DNA from: Siphonobacter aquaeclarae
Lineage (GTDB): Bacteria > Bacteroidota > Bacteroidia > Cytophagales > Spirosomataceae
DNA length: 64,000 nt
Assembly: GCF_900103285.1 (NCBI RefSeq)
Contig: NZ_FNGS01000006.1
Span: 124,001-188,000, forward strand
Reading direction: 5' to 3'
The position numbers and the translations under genes are program-made. The notes beneath the pieces were generated by a model. The model had not been told where the DNA came from, made no database searches, and saw nothing but the letters and a program-made list of their open reading frames with translations. This document shows, piece by piece, positions 33,790 through 41,715 of this stretch (its first letter is position 1; every line of letters starts with the position of its first letter).

Positions 33790-34890
33790 TTATCCGAGAC
33801 GGACAGTAAAACGTTTCAGGCTGATCAGCAGCAGGGCTGTCGCCATACCCGCCAGAATCAGCGTCTCCTTCCAGACATACCCGAATCCCAGCCCTTTCAG
33901 CATAACCGATTTGACAATCAGGTAGTACCACCGCGATGGAATGGCATTGGAAATAATCTGCAGCGGTCTGGGCATGTTTTCCAGCGGAAATAAAAAGCCG
34001 GTAAACAGGATCGTCGGCAGCATCATCCCCATCATCGAAATGAGCATGGCCGTTTGCTGTGTGCTGGCGATGGTGGAGATCATCAGCCCGAGCGACAGGC
34101 ACGTGATGATAAACAGGGCACTTTCCCCGAACAGCAGAAAGAAATTCCCCCGCAACGGCATATCCAGTACCACCACGCCCAGGAAAAGGATAAGCAGGAA
34201 ATTGATGACCGACAGCGCCAGGTAGGGTATGGCCTTGGCAATCAGCACCAATACCGGCCGGAACGGCGATACCAGCAGGATTTCCATCGTTCCCGTTTCT
34301 TTTTCCCGGACGATGGAGACGGACGTCAGCGTGGTACACACAATCATAAAAATCAACGCCATGACACCGGGAATGAAGTTCATCGAACCGTTCATTTCCG
34401 GGTTATACAGCATACGCGTCTGTACGTCGATGCGGTAGGGAATACCGGCCTGCTGCTGCCCGATATAATCTGTGAGAATAGCGGAGAGGTAGTTGGTCAG
34501 AATGGTAGCGGTATTCGGGTCGGAGCCGTCGGTGAGGATCTGCACCCGCGCCTTTCCGGTATGCGTCAGGGCTTCGGCGAAACCTTCCGGAAAGACCAGC
34601 GCACATTTGATTTCATTCCGCCGGAAGCGGGTTTCCAGCTGATGAACCGTCTGGTCGGCATACGCCAGGTTGAAATGGGTACTCGCGCGTACCTTCTCTG
34701 TAATGGCTTGTGTAGCAGGATCTTTGGATTGGTCGACGACCGAAATAGCCGCATTTTTGACCTCGCTCGTCAGCGCATACCCGAACAGCAGAATCTGCGT
34801 TACGGGCAGACCGAACAAGATCAGCAGCGTACGCCGGTCCCGGAAGACATGGTAAAATTCCTTTCGCACAAAAACCAGTAGCTGTTTCAT
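33790..34890 (-). CDS. ABC-2 efflux permease (YbhR/YbhS-like), first of pair
   Basis: 366 residues with the same layout as the next gene: one N-terminal helix (RRTLLILFGLPVTQILLFGY), periplasmic domain, then helices near the C-terminus. The coupling motif is VSIVREKETGTMEILLVSPF. It starts 3 bases after the ATPase stop and ends 4 bases before the next permease, so translation is likely coupled. The two permeases are paralogues and probably form a heterodimer. Assignment to a drug or lipid export system follows the ybhGFSR-like operon order. Confidence 0.93.
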   Translation of the reverse strand: MKQLLVFVRKEFYHVFRDRRTLLILFGLPVTQILLFGYALTSEVKNAAISVVDQSKDPATQAITEKVRASTHFNLAYADQTVHQLETRFRRNEIKCALVFPEGFAEALTHTGKARVQILTDGSDPNTATILTNYLSAILTDYIGQQQAGIPYRIDVQTRMLYNPEMNGSMNFIPGVMALIFMIVCTTLTSVSIVREKETGTMEILLVSPFRPVLVLIAKAIPYLALSVINFLLILFLGVVVLDMPLRGNFFLLFGESALFIITCLSLGLMISTIASTQQTAMLISMMGMMLPTILFTGFLFPLENMPRPLQIISNAIPSRWYYLIVKSVMLKGLGFGYVWKETLILAGMATALLLISLKRFTVRLG

Positions 34891-34893
34891 AGG

Positions 34894-35634
34894 TCAGTTG
34901 TCGCTGCGTACGGCTTTCCGGGCCAGTTGGTAAAAAACGTCCTGCATATCGGCGGCGTGGTAGCGTTCTTTCAGAAGGCGGGGCGCGTCAAGGGCTTCGA
35001 TCCGTCCGTCCACCATAATCGAAATCCGGTCGCAGTACTCGGCTTCGTCCATGTAGTGCGTGGTGACAAAAACCGTGATACCTCTGTCAGCCGCAGCGTA
35101 AATCAGGTCCCAGAACTGCCGGCGCGTGATCGGGTCAACACCCCCGGTGGGTTCGTCCAGAAACACAATCGCCGGGTCGTGCAGTACTGCCACCGAAAAC
35201 GCCAGTTTCTGCTTCCAGCCCAGGGGGAGGGAGCCTACCAGCTTGCCGGCTTCGTTGCTCAGGCCCAGCGTTCCGATCATTGCTTCCCGCTTCTCTTTCA
35301 GTACTTTATCAGAAAGCCCGTAGATGCCGCCGAAGAACGTAATGTTCTCCCGCACCGTCAGGTTTTCATAGAGGGAGAATTTCTGGCTCATGTACCCGAT
35401 CTTCCGTTTGATCTTTTCCTGCTCGCGGTAAACGTCGTATCCGGCGACGGTCGCCTCGCCCGATGTCGGGTACGACAGCCCACAGAGCATGCGCATGGCG
35501 GTTGTTTTTCCCGCGCCGTTCGCGCCGAGAAAGCCGAAAATTTCTCCCGGCTGTACGTCAAAGGAAATTGCGTCTACTGCGCGGAAAGCGCCGAATTGCT
35601 TGGTCAAATTCCGGCATACGATGGCTGGCGTCAT
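34894..35634 (-). CDS. ABC transporter ATP-binding protein (YbhF C-half-like)
   Basis: 246 residues from ATG 35634, which overlaps the preceding stop by ATGA, a translational coupling signal; the ATG at 35658 is less likely. Walker A GANGAGKTT, Walker B PAIVFLDEPTGGVDP, H-loop TTHYMDEAEYCDR. The signature is SLPLGWKQKL rather than LSGGQ, as in the second half of YbhF. In E. coli both ATPase domains are fused in YbhF; here they are two genes. It energises the exporter with the neighbouring permeases. Confidence 0.93.
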   Translation of the reverse strand: MTPAIVCRNLTKQFGAFRAVDAISFDVQPGEIFGFLGANGAGKTTAMRMLCGLSYPTSGEATVAGYDVYREQEKIKRKIGYMSQKFSLYENLTVRENITFFGGIYGLSDKVLKEKREAMIGTLGLSNEAGKLVGSLPLGWKQKLAFSVAVLHDPAIVFLDEPTGGVDPITRRQFWDLIYAAADRGITVFVTTHYMDEAEYCDRISIMVDGRIEALDAPRLLKERYHAADMQDVFYQLARKAVRSDN

Positions 35635-36524
35635 GGGTTCATCAGTTGGATGAAACAATCTTCGATAGAAGCAGGTATCTCTTTGACTTCCAGATTGCTA
35701 TGGCCTGTAAGCGCCTCCCGGAGCCGCGCAGCGTCAGCTGGTTGACCGACCGTGCAGTGAATCGACTCTCCGAAGGCATAGCAACTCTTCAGCCAGGGCA
35801 GGGCGCGGAGGTCTTTGAGGAGCGCGTAGATTTCGTCGGCGCGGACGGCCAGGAGTATGCCCCGGTACTGTCCGGGAATAGCCGCGGGCGTGTCTACAGA
35901 CAGGATTTTTCCTTCCTGAATCAGGGCAATCCGGTCGCACAAAGAGGCTTCGTCCATGTAGGGCGTTGAGACGAGTATCGTCATTCCCTGGCTTTTCAGC
36001 AGTCCCAGCATATCCCAGAATTCTTTTCGGGAAACGACGTCGACACCCGTCGTCGGTTCGTCCAGAAAGAGTACCGTCGGCTGATGAACCAGCGCACAGC
36101 ACAGTGCCAGCTTTTGCTTCATCCCGCCGGATAGCTGGCCCGCGCGGCGTTTTTTGAATGGCTCAATTTGTTCATAGATCGGGCGGATGACGGCATAGTT
36201 TTCCCGGACCGTCGTGCCGAAAAGCGTTGCGAAAAAGTGTAGGTTTTCCTCGATACTGAGGTCCTGATATAAGGAAAACCGTCCCGGCATATAGCCAACA
36301 GTATTCCGGATGGCGCGGTAGTCGGTCACGACGTCGTACCCGCCGACCGTCGCGGTACCGCTGTCTGCCCGTAGCAACGTGGTCAATATCCGGATCAGAC
36401 TGGTTTTTCCGGCGCCGTCCGGGCCGATAAGACCGAAGAGTTCGCCGCGTTCGACGGCAAACGAGACCTCCCGGACGGCCCGGACGTCCCCATAGGTCTT
36501 GCTGAGCTGTTCAACCCGGATCAT
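35631..36524 (-). CDS. ABC transporter ATP-binding protein (YbhF N-half-like)
   Basis: 297 residues. Walker A IGPDGAGKTSLIR, normal signature GQLSGGMKQKLALCC, Walker B PTVLFLDEPTTGVD, H-loop STPYMDEASLCDR. About 75 extra C-terminal residues follow the ATPase core. It starts 3 bases after the HlyD gene and overlaps the next ATPase gene by 4 bases, so the operon is tightly coupled. Together the two ATPases correspond to split halves of YbhF. Confidence 0.93.
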   Translation of the reverse strand: MIRVEQLSKTYGDVRAVREVSFAVERGELFGLIGPDGAGKTSLIRILTTLLRADSGTATVGGYDVVTDYRAIRNTVGYMPGRFSLYQDLSIEENLHFFATLFGTTVRENYAVIRPIYEQIEPFKKRRAGQLSGGMKQKLALCCALVHQPTVLFLDEPTTGVDVVSRKEFWDMLGLLKSQGMTILVSTPYMDEASLCDRIALIQEGKILSVDTPAAIPGQYRGILLAVRADEIYALLKDLRALPWLKSCYAFGESIHCTVGQPADAARLREALTGHSNLEVKEIPASIEDCFIQLMNP

Positions 36525-36527
36525 AGG

Positions 36528-37460
36528 CTAGTGGAGCAGCATTTCGCCGTACATCCCGATTTTCAGGTATCCGTCGTTTTTGACACGCACTTTTACCGCA
36601 TAGACGAGGTTGGCGCGCTCGTCTTTCGTCTGGATAGTCTTGGGCGTAAACTCCGCCTGGGAAGAAATCCAGTACAGGGTTCCCGGGTATTCCCGGAAAC
36701 CCTGCTTGCCGTCATCTATGCGGACTTTCACCGACTGCCCGAGTTTCAATACCGGAAGCTGTTCGCCCGAAACATAGGCGCGGAGAGTCAGGGTATCGAC
36801 GTTGGCGATTTTATACAACGGCTTTCCAACCGTCGCAAACTCGCCCTGATACGCATATTGCGTGAGAATCGTTCCGGAAACGGGATTGATGATGTGGCCT
36901 TTGCGGATCTGCTCGTCGAACTGGGCAACGGATTTTTCCAGCGGCGCCTGCTCGCTGAGGATACCCCGGTTCTGGGTGGCGACAGACGTCTGCGTCACCT
37001 GCAATTGCTGCCGGGTGACGTCCAGCTGTTTTTCGAGCTGGTCGACCACCGCCGTGATATCCTCCAGCTGCTTTCTCGGCGCGGCGCTGGCCGATACAAG
37101 GTTGGTCAGCCGCTGCTTTTCCCGCAGCTGCTGGGCGAGCTGGGCTTCCTGTACCGCCAGTTGCCGGCGGATGAGCGCGAGCTGCGGATTCACATCCGCT
37201 GTTTTTTGACGGAGCGTTCCGATGGAAGCCTCTACCTGGGCTTTCTGAAGCGAAGCCGTCGTGGCGTCGACACGGCCGATGTCAGCGCCGGCAGATAGCC
37301 GGTCGCCCTCGTGAACAGGCAATGATAAAATCTGCCCGGCGATCTGAGCGGAGACGATGACTTCGTCCGACTCAAAACTACCCGACGCATCAAAATCCTT
37401 CTCAGCAGGGCGGCAGCCGGCCAGCATCAAAAACGGAATAAGGAAAAAGGTGGATTTCAT
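36528..37460 (-). CDS. HlyD-family membrane-fusion lipoprotein (YbhG-like)
   Basis: 310 residues from ATG 37460, one base after the TetR stop. The signal sequence MKSTFFLIPFLMLAGC carries a lipobox, so it is a lipid-anchored periplasmic adaptor. The biotinyl-lipoyl halves (VSAQIAGQILSLPVHEGDRL and HIINPVSGTILTQYAYQGEF) flank a long coiled-coil hairpin (about 60-180, rich in Gln, Leu and Glu), and the C-terminal beta-barrel ends with YLKIGMYGEMLLH. Such adaptors link inner-membrane pumps to an outer-membrane channel; no TolC gene is next to it, so it must use one encoded elsewhere. Confidence 0.92.
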   Translation of the reverse strand: MKSTFFLIPFLMLAGCRPAEKDFDASGSFESDEVIVSAQIAGQILSLPVHEGDRLSAGADIGRVDATTASLQKAQVEASIGTLRQKTADVNPQLALIRRQLAVQEAQLAQQLREKQRLTNLVSASAAPRKQLEDITAVVDQLEKQLDVTRQQLQVTQTSVATQNRGILSEQAPLEKSVAQFDEQIRKGHIINPVSGTILTQYAYQGEFATVGKPLYKIANVDTLTLRAYVSGEQLPVLKLGQSVKVRIDDGKQGFREYPGTLYWISSQAEFTPKTIQTKDERANLVYAVKVRVKNDGYLKIGMYGEMLLH

Positions 37461-37461
37461 A

Positions 37462-38055
37462 TCAGGGGAGGAGAATACGTTCAAGGTATCGTTTGACTTC
37501 TTCGGCCCGGGCCTGGATGAAGGCCTGGAAGGCTTCTTCGTCCATCGCCGTCACTTCCCGGATAATCGGCTTGGCCAGAAAGGGAAAGACACACATCGAC
37601 ATGACTGATACGAGCAGCTGGACCGGCTGTACTTCCCGCACCTCGCCCCGCGCCTGCGCCGCGTAGTAGCCCCCGACAAAGCCGGCCGCCAGCGTCGGCG
37701 GAATCTGCTTGAGAAAGGCCTTGCCCTCGGGTTTATGAATGCCGTGGATGATGAAATGAGGGACGTAAGGATTTTCCGACAGGATCTTCAGATAGGCGTC
37801 AACAAACAGGTATATCTTTTGGAGAAAGGGAATATCCTGCCGAATAAGCCCCTCCACTTTCGGAAAAAACGTCCGGAATTTCTGTTCGAAAATGGTCTGA
37901 AACAGCTTGTCCTTGGACCGGAAATAATAATGCAGTAAAGCCTTGTTGATACCTGCCCGATCTGCGATTTGCTGCATCCGGGCTCCGTCGTATCCTTCCC
38001 GCAGGAATACCTCCTCCGCTGCCAGCAGTATTTTTTCTTCCGTCGATTGCTCCAT
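37462..38055 (-). CDS. TetR/AcrR-family regulator (CecR-like)
   Basis: 197 residues. The N-terminal HTH is classic TetR: EKILLAAEEVFLREGYDGAR, then IADRAGINKALLHYYFRSKD. The C-terminal ligand domain is helical. It is the first gene of the efflux operon, the same order as E. coli cecR(ybiH)-ybhGFSR. A palindrome (38068-38083) lies just upstream of its start and overlaps the expected transcription start, so it probably represses its own operon. Likely inducers are toxic compounds exported by the pump. Confidence 0.93.
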   Translation of the reverse strand: MEQSTEEKILLAAEEVFLREGYDGARMQQIADRAGINKALLHYYFRSKDKLFQTIFEQKFRTFFPKVEGLIRQDIPFLQKIYLFVDAYLKILSENPYVPHFIIHGIHKPEGKAFLKQIPPTLAAGFVGGYYAAQARGEVREVQPVQLLVSVMSMCVFPFLAKPIIREVTAMDEEAFQAFIQARAEEVKRYLERILLP

Positions 38056-38067
38056 TGGCTGAATGGT

Positions 38068-38083
38068 TTAACCAAATGGTTAA
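38068..38083 (-). promoter_or_regulatory. Palindromic operator of the TetR-led efflux operon
   Basis: TTAACCAAATGGTTAA, 6-bp arms around a 4-base centre, 13 bases upstream of the TetR ATG; the AATGGTT half-site appears twice (38062-38068 and 38076-38082). An AAACCTTTG box, close to the -7 consensus, lies just before it on the minus strand, so binding would block transcription. Confidence 0.65.
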
Positions 38084-38130
38084 TTTTTGACAAAGGTTTG
38101 ACAGCGAGCGGATAATTCCAACAAAAGGGC

Positions 38131-38163
38131 AAAAAAAATCCCGGCCTTCAAGGCCGGGATTTC
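38131..38163 (-). terminator. Rho-independent terminator after the DUF6807 gene
   Basis: ATCCCGGCC/GGCCGGGAT stem with a 5-base loop and eight T on the minus strand. Confidence 0.92.
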
Positions 38164-38180
38164 CGAAGCGGTACTGTATT

Positions 38181-39233
38181 TTACTTTTTAGCGAATTCGT
38201 CAGCCAGTTTATTCAGCTCTGCGTCGGTCGTTCCGCCGGAAGAAATCACCACCCGGTAGCGGAACAGGACGGATTCTCCTTTTTTCAGCTTGAAATTCAG
38301 CTCTTTCTTGCCATTGGTAAAGACCTTCTCGCCCAGCGGATTGAGGGCAAAAAGGCCGTAGTCGCGGGCGTGCCAGTAGGTAGGGTAGGAAACGTTTTTC
38401 GGGTGATCGATCATGGCGACGGAAACCGTTTCGTCATCGATCTTGCCGGTCAGGTTCATCCAGCGGCCGCGGGTACTCCATACTTTCGCGCCTTCGATGC
38501 CTTCGCTGGAGCGGTAGTTGCCTGTTACGCCGGTGTTATCGAGCTTCGGAACGGAAGTCGTCACGCCGTTGGCGTCGGTATATACCTCAGCTTTGGTAGA
38601 CGGCAGTTCGAGCTGGCGGGCAACGCGGATGGCAAACATACCATCCTTTACATCCCCGAAATGGACGTCTTCCGTCGCCTTCAGGAGGGTGTAGCGGTCG
38701 ATGATCCGTTGTTTATCCGTCGCCGTAAAGAAATATGTCGTCTTTTCTTCAAGTACTTTGCGGCCTTTGCCGTTGTCTTCGACCCAGTCGGCCGTCACGG
38801 TCAGCTCGGCCCGCTTGCCGTCTTTTTTGGTTTTGATACCGGTATGGCGGATGGTCCCGTATTTAGCCTTCGCATTCGGCGGCGTATTGGAGTTATTCCA
38901 GTAATCGTATCCGTTGACGTCTTCGTAATTAAACCAGATACCGACATGGTGGGGGTGATCCACCCGCTCGCCCGGACGGAGGTCGAGGGGCCAGCCACGG
39001 GTCACGAGGTGGCCTTTGGGCGATACTACCGGGTAAAGCACGGGCTTTTTCAGCACGTCTTCGCCGGGGTAGAAATAGCTGGTGAAGGGTTTGCCGTCGA
39101 CCAGCACGTCGACTTTATGCGCTTTTTCGTTCGAAACAAGCTTGATTTCTTTTTGCGCAAAGGCGCCGGTCATGGCCAGCATCGTGGCTCCGCCGGTGAG
39201 TATCGTCCGCAGGTAGGAACGGGTAGGGAACAT
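38181..39233 (-). CDS. PmoA-like DUF6807 family protein, exported
   Basis: 350 residues with an N-terminal signal sequence (RTILTGGATMLAMTGAFAQ). The body matches the DUF6807 (PmoA-like) family: SYFYPGEDVLKKPVLYPVVS, RPGERVDHPHHVGIWFNYED and FAIRVARQLELPS, then HPKNVSYPTYWHARDYGLFA. It is all-beta, related to galactose-mutarotase-like folds, with conserved His residues in DHPHHVG. The family is common in Bacteroidota and Planctomycetes and of unknown function despite the PmoA name. It is the only gene on this strand here, with a terminator after it; no clear promoter box was found. Confidence 0.88.
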   Translation of the reverse strand: MFPTRSYLRTILTGGATMLAMTGAFAQKEIKLVSNEKAHKVDVLVDGKPFTSYFYPGEDVLKKPVLYPVVSPKGHLVTRGWPLDLRPGERVDHPHHVGIWFNYEDVNGYDYWNNSNTPPNAKAKYGTIRHTGIKTKKDGKRAELTVTADWVEDNGKGRKVLEEKTTYFFTATDKQRIIDRYTLLKATEDVHFGDVKDGMFAIRVARQLELPSTKAEVYTDANGVTTSVPKLDNTGVTGNYRSSEGIEGAKVWSTRGRWMNLTGKIDDETVSVAMIDHPKNVSYPTYWHARDYGLFALNPLGEKVFTNGKKELNFKLKKGESVLFRYRVVISSGGTTDAELNKLADEFAKK

Positions 39234-39368
39234 AGGACTGAGGTTTGTAGAGGTAATAATACGCCCCGAATTAACGAAAGGACCGCTCTATCCGGTGCGA
39301 ACCCCCAATTCCGGATGAAAATTTACGTGCCGGACCGGGCGGGTGATCATCGGGTATGCCGGGTCGCG

Positions 39369-39376
39369 TATATTGC
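39369..39376 (+). promoter_or_regulatory. Possible -7 box for the TPP-controlled gene
   Basis: TATATTGC lies just before the riboswitch, one mismatch to the TAnnTTTG consensus. It would start transcription near the 5' edge of the aptamer. Confidence 0.35.
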
Positions 39377-39382
39377 ACCCCG

Positions 39383-39465
39383 AAACACCCGGGGTGCTTT
39401 TGTTCAAAGGCTGAGAAATACCCGTCGTACCTGATCAGGATAATGCCTGCGCAGGGAAGGTCGTC
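39383..39465 (+). promoter_or_regulatory. TPP riboswitch (THI box)
   Basis: The conserved aptamer parts are all visible in order: ACCCGGGGTGC (39387-39397), GGCTGAGAAATACCC (39409-39423), ACCTGATCAGGATAATGCC (39429-39448) and GCGCAGGGAA (39450-39459). Thiamin pyrophosphate binding represses the downstream gene. Only about 28 bases separate it from the ATG at 39494, so control at translation initiation is more likely than termination. Confidence 0.95.
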
Positions 39466-39493
39466 CGGTTTTCCCGCGGGTGTCGTTTTGCGT

Positions 39494-40057
39494 ATGACAC
39501 TACCTTTCTGGGAAGCCGTCGCCGTTGGTTGCGGACTTCTGTATCTCATTCTTCTCGTGCGCGGGCATGTTGCCTGCTGGGCGTTCGGTATTGCGGCCTC
39601 CCTCATTACCGTGTTTTTGTATGTCGACAAGAAACTGTACCTGGAAGCGGTGCTGAATGCCTACTACGTACTTGCCGGCGTATATGGCTGGTGGTACTGG
39701 GGAAGGGGCGGAACCGTTCCGGTGACGGAATGGGGTCTCAACCGGCATATCGCCTGGCTGATTACCTGTACCGTACTCTCGCTGGGAGCGGGTATCCTGA
39801 TGAGCCGGTATACGGACAGTCCCCGGCCTTACATCGATGCTGCTTTGACCGTATTCAGTTTCCTGGCTACCTGGATGGAGGCCCGGAAAGTACTGTCAGG
39901 GTGGTACTACTGGTTTGTGATCAACGCCGTTTCGGTATGGCTGCAATGGGACCGGGAGTTGTATCTCTTCACGGCACACTCGGTGCTGCTGACTGTGCTG
40001 TGCGTGGTCGGCTATTTCAGCTGGCGGAAGGCGCGGCAATTGGAAATGACATCGTAA
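39494..40057 (+). CDS. pnuT: PnuC-family transporter, predicted thiamine transporter PnuT
   Basis: 187 residues from ATG 39494 (MTLPFWEAVAVGCGLLYLIL); the longer frame would run through the riboswitch. It has about seven hydrophobic helices and the PnuC motifs AGVYGWWYWGRGG (the W-x-x-W region), and KVLSGWYYWFVINAVSVWLQ. PnuC proteins carry nicotinamide riboside or related vitamins by facilitated diffusion; the TPP riboswitch in front marks this one as PnuT, which takes up thiamine. The usual Bacteroidota partners (TonB receptor, thiamine pyrophosphokinase) are not found downstream, so it stands alone. Confidence 0.9.
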   Translation: MTLPFWEAVAVGCGLLYLILLVRGHVACWAFGIAASLITVFLYVDKKLYLEAVLNAYYVLAGVYGWWYWGRGGTVPVTEWGLNRHIAWLITCTVLSLGAGILMSRYTDSPRPYIDAALTVFSFLATWMEARKVLSGWYYWFVINAVSVWLQWDRELYLFTAHSVLLTVLCVVGYFSWRKARQLEMTS

Positions 40058-40539
40058 ACTGCCGTTCAATCAGAAGTTTAGTTTGAACTATTTGGCATTT
40101 GCCGAAGAATATATTGCAGATTGAAAAGACGCTTACAGTATCTCCGGAAAGGCTTGAAATCATTCCGCAATCCAAATACCGACGTTGACCCCGCCGGAGA
40201 GGTCGTTCACCTACATTTGAAAAATCAGCGTAGCAGAAGGAGTTAAACTTGTATCGCTAAACGCAGCCGGTTCTGGGAAATTTCCGGAACTTCCAAAAGC
40301 AGGCTTCCCGGCGCAGAGATCTCAGGAAAGCCGGTCGAGGAAAAAGATACCAAACCGGATTTGAATTAACCCATATCTTAAAAATTATCTCGAAGCGGGC
40401 GAAGGGACAGTCGAAGGAGGGCTTCAGTTATTGTCCGGTATTTTTCCCATTTGAGGTAACCAAGAGATTGGGACACACCCTGAAATGCCCGGAGCAGGTT
40501 CCGCCACCCGCTCCGGCCTATTTCTCCGAAACAAGTACT
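40058..40539. other. Spacer with no recognised gene
   Basis: 480 bases after pnuT. A TACATTTG box at 40212-40219 fits the -7 consensus and could start a transcript toward the zinc-ribbon gene, more than 300 bases away. No open frame with protein-like features was found. It could hold an untranslated leader or small RNA; nothing else is seen. Confidence 0.35.
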
Positions 40540-40698
40540 ATGACGACAACCACCGCCACCGTTTGTTGTCCCTACTGCCGGTCAACCGATACAGAACGCC
40601 GCCGCCGTCCCGTTCTGGTCCGAAAACTCCTGTTTTTCCTGAACGCCCGATGGTACCTCTGTTTGCGGTGCCGCAGACCCTTTATCAAAGTTTTCTGA
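40540..40698 (+). CDS. Small zinc-ribbon protein
   Basis: 52 residues from ATG 40540: MTTTTATVCCPYCRSTDTER, then a basic stretch (RRRPVLVRKLLFF) and WYLCLRCRRPFIKVF. The two pairs C-P-Y-C and C-L-R-C form a zinc ribbon, and the protein is very basic. Similar tiny zinc ribbons are common in Bacteroidota and have no known function; nucleic-acid or ribosome binding is possible. A near-perfect terminator 22 bases after the stop supports a real gene. It is too small for most annotation cutoffs. Confidence 0.7.
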   Translation: MTTTTATVCCPYCRSTDTERRRRPVLVRKLLFFLNARWYLCLRCRRPFIKVF

Positions 40699-40719
40699 CT
40701 CCGGCAGAAAACAAAACGG

Positions 40720-40755
40720 ACAAACGGGACAAATGCTTGTCCCGTTTGTTTTTTG
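40720..40755 (+). terminator. Strong terminator after the zinc-ribbon gene
   Basis: Perfect 13-bp stem ACAAACGGGACAA/TTGTCCCGTTTGT, 4-base loop, then six T. Confidence 0.95.
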
Positions 40756-40860
40756 CCTTATTCTTCCCGCTTTTTGCTTCGTTTTCAGGCCTGGGGTACC
40801 TCCGGAGAGGAATACCCGGAATGTGCCGCACGGAACGGTCCGCACCGTTGACAAAGTGAA

Positions 40861-40893
40861 TTTGCTTTTTCAGCATCTGAGTGCCTACTTTTG
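40861..40893 (+). promoter_or_regulatory. Full Bacteroidota promoter for the LytTR regulator
   Basis: TTTG (40861-40864), 21-base spacer and TACTTTTG (40886-40893), the best -33/-7 match in the window, 50 bases before the ATG at 40943. Confidence 0.7.
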
Positions 40894-40942
40894 ATTCTGT
40901 AATTTCCGCCACACCTGTCCGCCAGCAGAAAATGAAGACCTT

Positions 40943-41698
40943 ATGCTTGAAAACCGCATTCGCGTACTGATCGTTGAAGACGAAGCAGTACTAGCGTTGG
41001 ATTTGGGGGAGATGCTGGAGAAAGAGGGGTATCACCTGGCCGGGATTGCCCACAACGGACGCCGCGCCCTGGAGCTGTTCCGGGAGCAACCTGTGGATCT
41101 CGTGCTGTGTGATGTTCAGATCAAGGGAGACTGGGACGGAATCGAAACCGTCGGCCGTCTGCTCGCCATCCGCTCTGTTCCGGTTATCTACCTCACCGCC
41201 TTTTCCGACAAGGAAACCCTCGAACGCGCCAAACTCACCCAGCCGGCCGCGTACCTGGTCAAACCCGTTAACCCCGTCAACCTTCAGATTTCCATTGATC
41301 TGGCCCTGCAGCGTTTCAACCTCGGCGCCGCCCGCGAGCGACTGCCCGAGAAAGATACGTTCTCGCGGGAAGCTATCCTCCGGATCGAAGACAGCATTTT
41401 TATCAAGCACAACTACCAGTTTATGCGGATCGAGGTAGAAGATATTCTCTTCCTGGAAGCAGATAACGCTTATACCACGATCGTTACATCAGACAAGAAA
41501 TACGCCATCCGGATGACGCTGAGTATGGCGCTTAACCGGCTGGGTATCATTAAATTGGTGCGGATTCACCGGTCTTTTGTTGTTAACGTTCGGAAGATAC
41601 GGGGCTTCAACGACCGCGAAGTCTACATCGAGGGCTATACGCTGCCGATGGGCAAGCAGTTCAAGGAAGATTTTATGCGTATTTTTCAGATTCAATAG
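40943..41698 (+). CDS. LytTR-type response regulator
   Basis: 251 residues. The receiver domain (1-120) has acidic pocket VEDEA, phospho-acceptor Asp57 in LVLCDVQIKG, Thr85 in YLTAFSD and Lys107 in YLVKPVN. The LytTR DNA-binding domain (about 145-251) has FLEADNAYTTIVTSDKKYAI and LVRIHRSFVVNVRKIRGF. It is transcribed with the sensor kinase gene, 17 bases apart, from a consensus promoter. Such pairs in Bacteroidota control diverse genes; targets are not evident. Confidence 0.96.
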   Translation: MLENRIRVLIVEDEAVLALDLGEMLEKEGYHLAGIAHNGRRALELFREQPVDLVLCDVQIKGDWDGIETVGRLLAIRSVPVIYLTAFSDKETLERAKLTQPAAYLVKPVNPVNLQISIDLALQRFNLGAARERLPEKDTFSREAILRIEDSIFIKHNYQFMRIEVEDILFLEADNAYTTIVTSDKKYAIRMTLSMALNRLGIIKLVRIHRSFVVNVRKIRGFNDREVYIEGYTLPMGKQFKEDFMRIFQIQ

Positions 41699-41715
41699 GT
41701 CCTGACTTTCTCCCC

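Noticed and set aside
40212-40219. TACATTTG box as promoter of the zinc-ribbon gene
   Set aside because: It lies over 300 bases from the ATG with no TTTG at proper spacing; kept only as a possibility in the spacer note.
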